From Planctomycetota bacterium (GTDB taxonomy: Bacteria > Planctomycetota > Phycisphaerae > Sedimentisphaerales > Anaerobacaceae), in assembly GCA_003644295.1 (NCBI GenBank), contig QNBZ01000013.1, forward strand, positions 1-12,959: 12,959 bases of DNA, given 5' to 3'. Numbering within the stretch: the stretch's first letter is position 1; each line of letters starts with the position of its first letter. Positions 6,880-12,959 of this stretch are shown here, piece after piece. The notes beneath the pieces are model-generated. The model ran no database searches. It saw only the letters and a program-made list of their open reading frames with translations, and was not told the origin of the DNA. Made by a program: the position numbers and the translations under genes.

Positions 6880-8322
6880 TTAACTGTTTACTGTTTGCCT
6901 TGCCATATAATGCTCGTCCCAAACCTTACTACTCAAGTTGTCATAATCGTTGCCATAGGCAATCATACCACTATGATACTCCGGGTCTGCCAGTGCGTCA
7001 ACAGCTTCCTCATCAATTGGCTTGGCATTGGTATCCCGGACAGCGTTGAAAAGCACATCGAAGTGGTCGCGAATGACACAGGGACACAGCCAGTTTTTCA
7101 CATTCTCAGCCGGTTGAGCATAGCCATACTCGTTTTGCCATTGGCGAATTCTCTCGAAAAACGGTAAATGTAAAATCGTGTCGAGGTTGTCCCCTCTTTG
7201 AAAGATATCATAGATGTTGCCGATGGAATATGGAACAAACGCACAGGGCGTAATATCGCCGTCCCAGGTGATGTAGAAATATCCGCCGGGTCGGCCAGCG
7301 GAGATACAGCCGCTACTGGCGGTGCCGCTGTTCCAAAAATCCGCAATGAAGATTTTCTGTTCTCGCACTGTCCGCCATGTTCGATTGTACATTTCGAGTC
7401 GCTGCTGAGGTGTAACCATCATATCGAGAGTATGCCTGCGGCCAATGGGCATATACTGGAATATCCAGCCGTATGTAGCACACTGCTCATCGAAATAAAA
7501 ATCGTTAAACTCATCACTCGTTACAATATCAGCATTCTCCCGTGTAGCAGTAACTGAAATGCCAAAAGGAACTCCAACCTCGCGCAGGTTCTCCATCGCC
7601 TGAAGAATGCGTTTGTGCACTCCTTTGCCTCGCCGCTTGTCCGTTTGTTGCTCAAAACCTTCAACTGAAATTGCCGGTGTTACATTGCCCAACTTTGCCA
7701 TCTCTTTAGCTACAGACTTTGTTATTAACGTACTGTTCGTATAAACCAAGAAAAACTGACTCGGGTGTCTGAGTGCCATATCTAATATGTCCCTATCGTT
7801 GTCCTGCCACATAAACGGCTCGCCGCCGGAGATAACCGTAAAATGCGAGCCCCACAATCGCTCCTTTTCAGCGATAATCCGGTCAAACGTATCCCAGTCC
7901 AGCTTGGCAGCCGAGTGTGAATCGCTGCATGCATAACAACCTGTGCAGTGCAGGTTGCACTTTTTGCCCGGACTGACAAGGATAAACAATGGCGGCTCAA
8001 AACCCAACCGGTCAATCGCCCTCTGGCGTCGCTCGCTCAATATCACGTTGCCCAACAATGTTTCAATAAGTCGATTAAGGGCATTTTTGGATATCACCCC
8101 TTTATCAAGCCCACGGGCAACGCTGTGCATCATCGCAACACTGATGTCATACTTGTCACGCCGTACCTGGAATGGAAAATCAATAGGATTATTTTCAACC
8201 ATTGCCTGCCAGATTTTCTTCTCGGCAAAAGGTAATGTCATCCGGCGAACTGTCCCATTGCTAAATCCAGTACGAAGCAGCAATTTGAACGACCCTTTCT
8301 GAAAAATTTCTTCAAGATTCAT
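6880..8322 (-). CDS. Radical SAM protein with C-terminal SPASM/twitch-like cysteines, function unknown
   Basis: Radical SAM enzymes reductively cleave S-adenosylmethionine on a [4Fe-4S] cluster. The 480-residue protein has a 110-residue N-terminal region of unknown type, then CNLHCTGCYAC with the CxxxCxxC cluster ligands (Cys122, Cys126, Cys129) and a further Cys132. The SAM-contacting GGEPF follows at 166-170. Further on, GCISAGRPGGYFYITWDGDITPC supplies Cys339 and Cys360, and WLCPC supplies Cys413 and Cys415, a set suited to an auxiliary cluster. AAAGGAG (8330-8336) lies seven bases before ATG 8322. No peptide substrate or maturase partner is nearby, so a RiPP role has no support. Position between tetR and phasin/ubiB genes suggests a regulated pathway with them, perhaps lipid or quinone modification; that is inference only. 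Confidence 0.88.
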   Translation of the reverse strand: MNLEEIFQKGSFKLLLRTGFSNGTVRRMTLPFAEKKIWQAMVENNPIDFPFQVRRDKYDISVAMMHSVARGLDKGVISKNALNRLIETLLGNVILSERRQRAIDRLGFEPPLFILVSPGKKCNLHCTGCYACSDSHSAAKLDWDTFDRIIAEKERLWGSHFTVISGGEPFMWQDNDRDILDMALRHPSQFFLVYTNSTLITKSVAKEMAKLGNVTPAISVEGFEQQTDKRRGKGVHKRILQAMENLREVGVPFGISVTATRENADIVTSDEFNDFYFDEQCATYGWIFQYMPIGRRHTLDMMVTPQQRLEMYNRTWRTVREQKIFIADFWNSGTASSGCISAGRPGGYFYITWDGDITPCAFVPYSIGNIYDIFQRGDNLDTILHLPFFERIRQWQNEYGYAQPAENVKNWLCPCVIRDHFDVLFNAVRDTNAKPIDEEAVDALADPEYHSGMIAYGNDYDNLSSKVWDEHYMARQTVNS

Positions 8323-8339
8323 TGCATAGCTCCTTTCTA

Positions 8340-8981
8340 CTATTTTGAATTTCGTATTGATTTTTGAGGGGTAGCCGCTCCATAGAGGAACAGCTCCGTT
8401 ACAGTGCGCATATCAGCTTCAACCGACATCTGTTTTTTTGAGTTAAGCCAGGATATGGCAAATGCGTTGGTAAGTCCATCAAGCGCTTTAGTAGTTACCT
8501 TAGCGTCCATCGGTCTAAAAAAGCCCTCTTGAATTCCTCGTTGTATGACATCCGTAAGACAGCGAAGCATTGAGTCGTATTTTTCACGCACTTTTTTGGG
8601 CCAGGTATGCTCGGTATCCAGTTGCGGTACATCGACTTTCGTGAAATATAAACGGAGAAAGGCGGGATTCTTATGGAGAAAAGTCATTTTGGTATGAACA
8701 AACTTCTCGACCTGGCCTTGAACCGTTGGCGACTCTGCCATCTTGCCGGTGACAAAATCAACCAATTCGTTCACTTTTGTCTCGATAACTTTTCTGTAAA
8801 GTTGTTTCTTGCTGCCGAAATACGAATAAATCGTTCCAAGAGCAAACTCCGCCTTTAGAGCGATTTGACGCATTGTCGCACGGAAGAATCCCTGTTCCGC
8901 GAATATAGACTCGGCTGTGTCTAATATATACTTGATACGCTGTTTATACTCTTGTTTACGGCGTGTATTCGGCTCATACAT
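8340..8981 (-). CDS. TetR/AcrR-family transcriptional regulator
   Basis: A 213-residue one-component repressor of TetR type. The N-terminal DNA-binding domain (about 14-60) reads ILDTAESIFAEQGFFRATMRQIALKAEFALGTIYSYFGSKKQLYRKV, matching the family pattern including the recognition helix and the YxYFxSKxxL segment. The variable C-terminal domain (about 70-205) would bind an unknown ligand and dimerise. AAGGAGA at 8991-8997 lies nine bases before the ATG. The gene leads the minus-strand operon, 17 bases before the radical SAM gene. A perfect 18-base palindrome sits at its promoter (9033-9050), so autoregulation of the whole operon is likely. The same site lies about 205 bases upstream of ispH, which could also be affected. 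Ligand unknown; other TetR regulators near lipid genes often sense acyl-CoA. Confidence 0.92.
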   Translation of the reverse strand: MYEPNTRRKQEYKQRIKYILDTAESIFAEQGFFRATMRQIALKAEFALGTIYSYFGSKKQLYRKVIETKVNELVDFVTGKMAESPTVQGQVEKFVHTKMTFLHKNPAFLRLYFTKVDVPQLDTEHTWPKKVREKYDSMLRCLTDVIQRGIQEGFFRPMDAKVTTKALDGLTNAFAISWLNSKKQMSVEADMRTVTELFLYGAATPQKSIRNSK

Positions 8982-9032
8982 AGTTTTACATCTCCTTAAA
9001 TTACGCAGATTACTGATACATACATATCATTT

Positions 9033-9050
9033 TTAGAACGGTTGTTCTAA
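9033..9050. promoter_or_regulatory. Perfect palindromic operator, probable TetR autoregulatory site
   Basis: TTAGAACGGTTGTTCTAA consists of exact 7-base arms (TTAGAAC and GTTCTAA) around GGTT. It starts at the last base of the predicted -10 box and spans the expected transcription start of the tetR operon, an ideal position for repression. The core GAAC-N4-GTTC also resembles the LexA/SOS box of Gram-positive and many other bacteria, although the flanks (A and T rather than C and G) and one half-site base differ from that consensus. Confidence 0.7.
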
Positions 9051-9078
9051 CAATAGAATATACTATCACAATTGTCAA
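9050..9078 (-). promoter_or_regulatory. Promoter of the tetR-rSAM-phasin-ubiB operon
   Basis: On the minus strand a consensus TTGACA (9073-9078) is followed after 17 bases by TATTGT (9050-9055, four of six matches). The predicted start is near 9043, inside the palindrome, giving a leader of roughly 60 bases before the tetR ATG. Confidence 0.65.
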
Positions 9079-9255
9079 GTGAAAGTTCGAGAAAAAACAG
9101 AAAAAAACGCCAATATGTGCAAAAACAGGCATTAGTGAAAGCACATTTGCCGGTTTTAGCAGATTATATTGGAATTTTGACGCAACCAGTAGTATCCTTT
9201 TGGCCCAGGGAGGAAAAAAATAAACAGGTGATTTGATAAAGTTGGTTAACCGGTT

Positions 9256-10125
9256 ATGAAAGTAATAGTTGCAGAGAGTTGTGGCTTTTGTCCCGGCGTA
9301 AAGAATGCCATTAACATTGCTGAAAAAATACTGACAAAAGAAAATAATGTTTATAGTCTTGGACCAATCATTCACAACAAGGATATGGTTGAGCAATTAG
9401 CAAGAGCCGGGCTGAAAACCGTTAATAATGTAGAGCAAATCCCACCAGGGACAGACTTCGGTGAGCCCAGTCAAACCGTTCTAATCCGTTCTCACGGAGC
9501 CGCTCCTGAACAAATAGCCAAGCTCAAAGAAAAAAAACTTAATATCGTTGACGCTACCTGTATATTAGTTAAAAGATTGCAACAAATAGCAAGAGAGTTG
9601 AATGATGGTGGCTACAAAGTGGTGGTTATCGGCGACGAAAATCATCCCGAAGTCCGTGCGGTCGTAGGGTATGCCGGCGATGTTATTGTGGTTGCCAACG
9701 AACAGGACTTGTATAAATTGCCTGAAAATAGTAAGTTAGGAATTGTTTGCCAGACGACTCAAAGCCCTGAACACATCGGCAAAATGCTCGGCGCTATAGG
9801 ACGACGCAACTTCAATGAGTTGAAAGTAGTCAATACTTTGTGCAAAGAGGCGATAAAAAGACAGGAATCGGCTGTGCAATTGTGTAAAGAGGTTGACGTA
9901 ATGTTTGTGCTAGGAGGTCTGGAAAGCGCTAATACGCGCAGATTGGCTGAACTCTGCAAAAAATATAACAGCCAAACGTTTCATTTGCAAAACTGGAATG
10001 AATTTGATAAAAGTGTAGTTTCTGGTAAAAATACAGTGGGCGTTACAGCGGGAGCATCGACGCCCGAATGGATAATATATGAATTTGTAGAAAATCTGAA
10101 AGCTTTTGGGAATACAGGAGCATAA
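9256..10125 (+). CDS. ispH: 4-hydroxy-3-methylbut-2-enyl diphosphate reductase
   Basis: IspH performs the last step of the MEP pathway, reducing HMBPP to IPP and DMAPP on an oxygen-sensitive iron-sulfur cluster. The 289-residue protein has the three cluster cysteines Cys12 (CGFCPGV), Cys102 (DATC) and Cys196 (NTLCKEAIKRQ). Substrate-contact residues are His40, His80 (RSHG), the HPEV segment with His130 and Glu132, Thr167/Thr168, and Ser268 in GVTAGASTPEW. The usual SSN triad appears as Ser224-Ala225-Asn226, so the second serine is replaced. DATC is followed by Ile where Pro is usual. ATG 9256 matches the family N-terminus, but no good Shine-Dalgarno lies at normal distance; GGGAGG is about 40 bases upstream. 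It precedes rpsA by 77 bases, the arrangement found fused in clostridia, and is divergent from tetR. Confidence 0.95.
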   Translation: MKVIVAESCGFCPGVKNAINIAEKILTKENNVYSLGPIIHNKDMVEQLARAGLKTVNNVEQIPPGTDFGEPSQTVLIRSHGAAPEQIAKLKEKKLNIVDATCILVKRLQQIARELNDGGYKVVVIGDENHPEVRAVVGYAGDVIVVANEQDLYKLPENSKLGIVCQTTQSPEHIGKMLGAIGRRNFNELKVVNTLCKEAIKRQESAVQLCKEVDVMFVLGGLESANTRRLAELCKKYNSQTFHLQNWNEFDKSVVSGKNTVGVTAGASTPEWIIYEFVENLKAFGNTGA

Positions 10126-10183
10126 AAGCAAAGAAGCTTATCAGCGTAAATGTGGGGCGCCGGTAGGCAGAATAAACAGACAC

Positions 10184-10199
10184 CACAAGGGAAATTGTG
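10184..10199 (+). promoter_or_regulatory. Hairpin presenting the rpsA ribosome binding site
   Basis: CACAA (10184-10188) and TTGTG (10195-10199) can pair around the loop GGGAAA, which holds the Shine-Dalgarno bases three to four bases before ATG 10203. The stem is only 5 bp, so stability is modest. It could tune rpsA translation, but this is inference. Confidence 0.35.
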
Positions 10200-10202
10200 T
10201 TT

Positions 10203-12104
10203 ATGGTAGATAGAAATATAGCTAACAAATTAGGTCTGTCACAAGCCGAGCTCGACCAGCAGGTCAACGAACTGTTCGGTGAAAAAGAAAATGAGTTTCT
10301 GGAAGAGGTATTACAGGAAAAGGTGGATTCACGTCTGCCTGGGGCTATTCTCAAAGGAACAATCGTATCGCAAATAGGTAATGATGTTATTGTCGAAGTA
10401 GGACTGAAAAGCGAAGGAGTTGTTGAGGCAAGTGAGTTCGATAGTCCTGACGAGATAGTACCCGGCAAAGAGATCGAAGTTTTTCTTGAAGATACCGACT
10501 CTGAAGGCGGGTTAATCCTGTTGAGTAAGCGTAAAGCCGACCGTATCAGGGGCTGGGAAACAATTATCAAGACAAAATCCGAAGGCGATGTTGTCAGCGG
10601 CAAGGTTGTAAGACGCATTAAGGGCGGTTTGCTTGTGGATATTGGTGTGCCTGTATTTTTGCCGGCATCGCAGGTTGACATCAGAAGACCTGGCGATATT
10701 AGCAGATTCATCGGTAAAGAAATAGACTGCAAGATTCTAAAAATCGATGTTGAAAGTAAAAACATTGTCATATCAAGGCGTAAACTCGTCGAAGAACAAC
10801 GCCGCAGCAGTAAAGAGAAGATATTAGCGGAAATCGAGCCCGGGCAATTGAGAAAAGGCATTGTGAAAAACATTGCCGACTTCGGCGTATTCGTGGACCT
10901 GGGCGGTGTGGATGGCCTGCTACATATCTCTGATTTGAGCTGGGGCAGAATATCGCATCCCTCGGAAGTCGTAAAGCTTGACCAAGAGATAGAATGCTTC
11001 GTTATTGATGTTGATAAAGAGAACGAAAAAATTTCGTTAGGCCTGAAACAGAAGACAAGCAGCCCGTGGGAAAATGTTGAAGAGAAGTATCCAATCGGAG
11101 CAAGAGTAAAGGGTAAAGTCGTAAACGTGATGAACTATGGTGTCTTCGTTCGGCTTGAAGACGGGATTGAAGGACTGGTACATATCAGCGAGATGAGCTG
11201 GACCAGACGACTAAACCATCCCAGCGAGGTGCTCAATCTCGGCGATGAAATAGAAGTTGTTGTACTAAGTATCAACAAGGACAAACAGGAAATCTCGTTG
11301 GGGTTGAAGCAGACCAAAACAAATCCATGGGCGATAGCTTCTCAGAAATATCCCGCAGGAACAATCGTTACCGCTACGGTTCGCAGCATCACTAATTTCG
11401 GCGCTTTTGTGGAAATAGAGCCGGGTATCGATGGAATGGTACACATTTCAGATTTAAGCTGGACAAGAAAGTATGGGCACCCCAGTGACGCTTTACAAAA
11501 AGGTCAGGAATTAAAGTGCGTCGTCATCGAAATCGATGAGGAAAAACAGCGGATATCGTTAGGTGTAAAACAGATGACCGAGGACCCCTGGATACACGCT
11601 ATCCCGGGGAAATATATTCCAGGACAAATCGTTAAAGGCACAGTAACGAAACTCACGAATTTCGGCGCATTCGTTGAACTTGAGCCGGAATTAGAAGGTC
11701 TGCTACATATTTCCGAACTTGCCGACCACAAGATTGACAATCCTCAGGATATCGTTAAGCGCGGCGATGAAGTCGAAGTTAAGATTCTGAAGGTTGATAC
11801 GGACGCCCGCAAAATCGGTCTGAGCTTACGAAGAGCTCAGTGGGCTGCTGAAGAACAAACGACTGAGAACAGCCAGCAAGAGAAAGAAACAGACACCCAG
11901 TCTGTTCTTTCCGGCGACGATGAAGATAAAGCTGCAAAACCACAAGACCAAGCTGCTGATGAACCCAAAGAAACTGAAGCTGAAAGCAAAACCGGACAAG
12001 CCGAGGAAAAGGAACAGAGTGATGTCGTTGTTTCGCCTGAAGCCGATGATATTGAGGAAACCAAGAAGACGGACGAACCCGAGGAAACTGATACCGATAA
12101 TTAA
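10203..12104 (+). CDS. rpsA: 30S ribosomal protein S1 with six S1 domains and an acidic C-terminal tail
   Basis: S1 binds the 30S subunit and mRNA, helping to unfold and load messages lacking a strong Shine-Dalgarno. Of 633 residues, a short N-terminal helix region (1-45) precedes six OB-fold repeats at about 47-113, 128-195, 215-283, 300-369, 385-456 and 474-543. Repeats 3 to 6 carry the clear pattern G-F/V-V with (D/E)GLxHISxLSW and ISLGLKQ; the first two are divergent, as in E. coli where they bind the ribosome. Residues 548-633 form an 86-residue tail dominated by Glu, Asp, Lys, Gln and Thr, probably disordered. ATG 10203 is preferred because MVDRN is the family-like start, although an in-frame GTG at 10197 has closer spacing to AAGGG. 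A fairly long leader separates it from ispH. Many genes in this window lack strong Shine-Dalgarno sites, which makes S1 important here. Confidence 0.95.
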   Translation: MVDRNIANKLGLSQAELDQQVNELFGEKENEFLEEVLQEKVDSRLPGAILKGTIVSQIGNDVIVEVGLKSEGVVEASEFDSPDEIVPGKEIEVFLEDTDSEGGLILLSKRKADRIRGWETIIKTKSEGDVVSGKVVRRIKGGLLVDIGVPVFLPASQVDIRRPGDISRFIGKEIDCKILKIDVESKNIVISRRKLVEEQRRSSKEKILAEIEPGQLRKGIVKNIADFGVFVDLGGVDGLLHISDLSWGRISHPSEVVKLDQEIECFVIDVDKENEKISLGLKQKTSSPWENVEEKYPIGARVKGKVVNVMNYGVFVRLEDGIEGLVHISEMSWTRRLNHPSEVLNLGDEIEVVVLSINKDKQEISLGLKQTKTNPWAIASQKYPAGTIVTATVRSITNFGAFVEIEPGIDGMVHISDLSWTRKYGHPSDALQKGQELKCVVIEIDEEKQRISLGVKQMTEDPWIHAIPGKYIPGQIVKGTVTKLTNFGAFVELEPELEGLLHISELADHKIDNPQDIVKRGDEVEVKILKVDTDARKIGLSLRRAQWAAEEQTTENSQQEKETDTQSVLSGDDEDKAAKPQDQAADEPKETEAESKTGQAEEKEQSDVVVSPEADDIEETKKTDEPEETDTDN

Positions 12105-12217
12105 AAGCTCAAATTCCGATAACGACCATCCGCATTTAATCAGCTAAACCCGCAGGCATATTTGGCCGATACCTCAAGACGCGTGAGAAAAATGAGTTAG
12201 AGACCAACCCCCCGCTT

Positions 12218-12256
12218 CCCCGCTTTTGCGAGGACAGGTTTGCGGGGACAAGATTT
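12218..12256. repeat. GC-rich imperfect tandem repeat with inverted-repeat arms before the sigma factor gene
   Basis: Two near-identical units stand side by side: GCGAGGACAGGTTT (12228-12241) and GCGGGGACAAGATTT (12242-12256). CCCCGC at 12218-12223 is the exact reverse complement of GCGGGG at 12242-12247, and a second CCCCGC at 12210-12215 offers an alternative partner. CGC-TTTT-GCG (12221-12230) makes a smaller hairpin. The composition differs sharply from nearby AT-rich gaps, suggesting a dispersed repeat or a structured leader. Confidence 0.55.
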
Positions 12257-12269
12257 GCCCTTATGGCCG

Positions 12270-12959
12270 GTGTCGAAAGGCATATCGGCTGGGCGGGAGC
12301 GAGCCATAGCATTCGATATTACCCTAAAAGAATACCTCAAAGAGATAGACGAGGCACCGCTGCTGACTCTGGAAGATGAGCGTCATTTAGGCAAACTGGT
12401 CATCGAAGAAAACGACCCACTGGCCAGAGACAGATTGGTACGCAGCAATCTCAGACTCGTTGTTAATATCGCAAAGAAATATGCTAACCGCGGGATGGGG
12501 CTGGGCGATTTGATTGAAGAAGGAAATCTCGGTCTTATAAAAGCCATTGACTATTTCGACCCTGACCGCGGGACTCGCTTCAGTACCTACTCTGCGTGGT
12601 GGATAAAGCAGAGTATCAAGCATGCACTTCTGACGAATGTTCAACCCGTGCATATTCCCGCTTATATGGTTAGTTTGATAAATCGATGGCGGCATACTAT
12701 AACGGAACTCGAAAACAAGCTCGGCAGGATACCCGACGTTGAAGAGATGGCTGATATTACACATCTGTCGCTGCGGAAAGCGAAAGTAATACACCAGATA
12801 ATCAAGACGCTTGGCTCCGTAAGAGATACTTCTGATGGTGACGCAGCAGACAAAGACCAAATGTTCGAGGCAGATATCAGCAATCAAAGCTCTGTCAGGC
12901 CGGAAGATGAATTGGTTGCCGAAGAAGAAAAGGCAAAAGCATTAAGATTGCTCGATAAA
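12270..12959 (+). CDS. RpoD/SigA-family sigma-70 factor, partial (runs off window end)
   Basis: The product directs RNA polymerase to promoters. The visible 230 residues begin, after a short leader, with FDITLKEYLKEIDEAPLLT (15-33, region 1.2). Region 2 covers about 51-121: LRLVVNIAKKYANRGMGLGDLIEEGNLGLIKAIDYFDPDRG, then FSTYSAWWIKQSI for the -10 recognition helix. Region 3 follows (about 125-205: VHIPAYMVSLINRW, LGRIPDVEEMA). Region 4 lies beyond the window. There is no region 1.1, so it may be a lineage-specific primary factor or a group 2 factor. The start is uncertain: the frame opens at 12201 and contains no ATG before the conserved region. GTG 12270 is the nearest standard start but has no ribosome binding site, while GGGAG (12295-12299) lies six bases before a non-standard ATA at 12306, directly ahead of the AFDIT start. 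A 166-base gap separates it from rpsA. Confidence 0.88.
   Translation, partial: MSKGISAGRERAIAFDITLKEYLKEIDEAPLLTLEDERHLGKLVIEENDPLARDRLVRSNLRLVVNIAKKYANRGMGLGDLIEEGNLGLIKAIDYFDPDRGTRFSTYSAWWIKQSIKHALLTNVQPVHIPAYMVSLINRWRHTITELENKLGRIPDVEEMADITHLSLRKAKVIHQIIKTLGSVRDTSDGDAADKDQMFEADISNQSSVRPEDELVAEEEKAKALRLLDK

Noticed and set aside
6851..6922. N-terminal extension of the phasin-like protein
   Set aside because: It would overlap the radical SAM gene, while a strong ribosome binding site stands directly before ATG 6850.
6880..8322. RiPP peptide maturation system around the radical SAM protein
   Set aside because: No small precursor-like gene, recognition-domain protein, peptidase or exporter is present nearby; the only small gene encodes a phasin-like coiled coil.
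9115..9146. ATGTGC/GCACAT inverted repeat upstream of ispH as a terminator or attenuator
   Set aside because: The arms are only 6 bp with a 20-base loop and no U-tract; this is within chance expectation.
9244..9255. GGTTAACC/AACCGGTT overlapping palindromes just before ispH as an operator
   Set aside because: Short self-complementary runs at a start codon with no second copy in the window; not enough to call a site.
1..12959. CRISPR array, tRNA or rRNA genes
   Set aside because: No regularly spaced repeats, cloverleaf sequences or conserved rRNA segments were seen on either strand.

Overview
The window looks like chromosomal DNA from an anaerobic or sediment-type bacterium, most plausibly a planctomycete of the Phycisphaerae type. 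That placement is an inference from gene content and protein style (S1 with an acidic tail, RpoD-family sigma factor without region 1.1, cytosolic GAF-SpoIIE phosphatase, many weak or absent Shine-Dalgarno sites), not from a marker gene comparison. Base composition is moderate and most genes are housekeeping.

Layout. 1-274: the decayed C-terminal end of an IS3-family transposase, broken by a one-base frameshift. 275-670: a gene-free stretch with a perfect inverted repeat. 671-1570: prmC (release-factor glutamine methyltransferase), overlapping tail to tail by 14 bases with apt (adenine phosphoribosyltransferase) on the minus strand. 2214-4820: a tightly packed plus-strand operon of a GAF-SpoIIE phosphatase (RsbU type), cmk (cytidylate kinase) and plsC (1-acylglycerol-3-phosphate acyltransferase type), joined by a 1-base gap and an ATGA overlap. 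4847-8981: a minus-strand operon transcribed from tetR through a radical SAM protein and a small phasin-like protein to an ABC1/UbiB kinase. Its promoter carries a perfect 18-base palindrome. 9256-12104: ispH and rpsA on the plus strand. 12270 to the end: the first part of an RpoD-family sigma factor.

How the genes relate. cmk, plsC, ispH and rpsA form a recognised cluster in several phyla (contiguous or even fused in clostridia). Here the cluster is split in two by the opposite-strand tetR-rSAM-phasin-ubiB block, which looks like a self-contained regulated module. The four genes of that block have good ribosome binding sites and short gaps. The radical SAM protein has an extra set of cysteines suited to an auxiliary iron-sulfur cluster and no function I can name. 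A role in isoprenoid quinone or lipid metabolism is suggested only by the UbiB kinase.

The most interesting items are the TetR/rSAM/phasin/UbiB module with its palindromic operator, the splitting of the cmk-plsC-ispH-rpsA cluster, the frameshifted IS3 relic, and the sigma-factor leader, which has a tandem GC-rich repeat and no normal start codon next to its ribosome-binding-like sequence.
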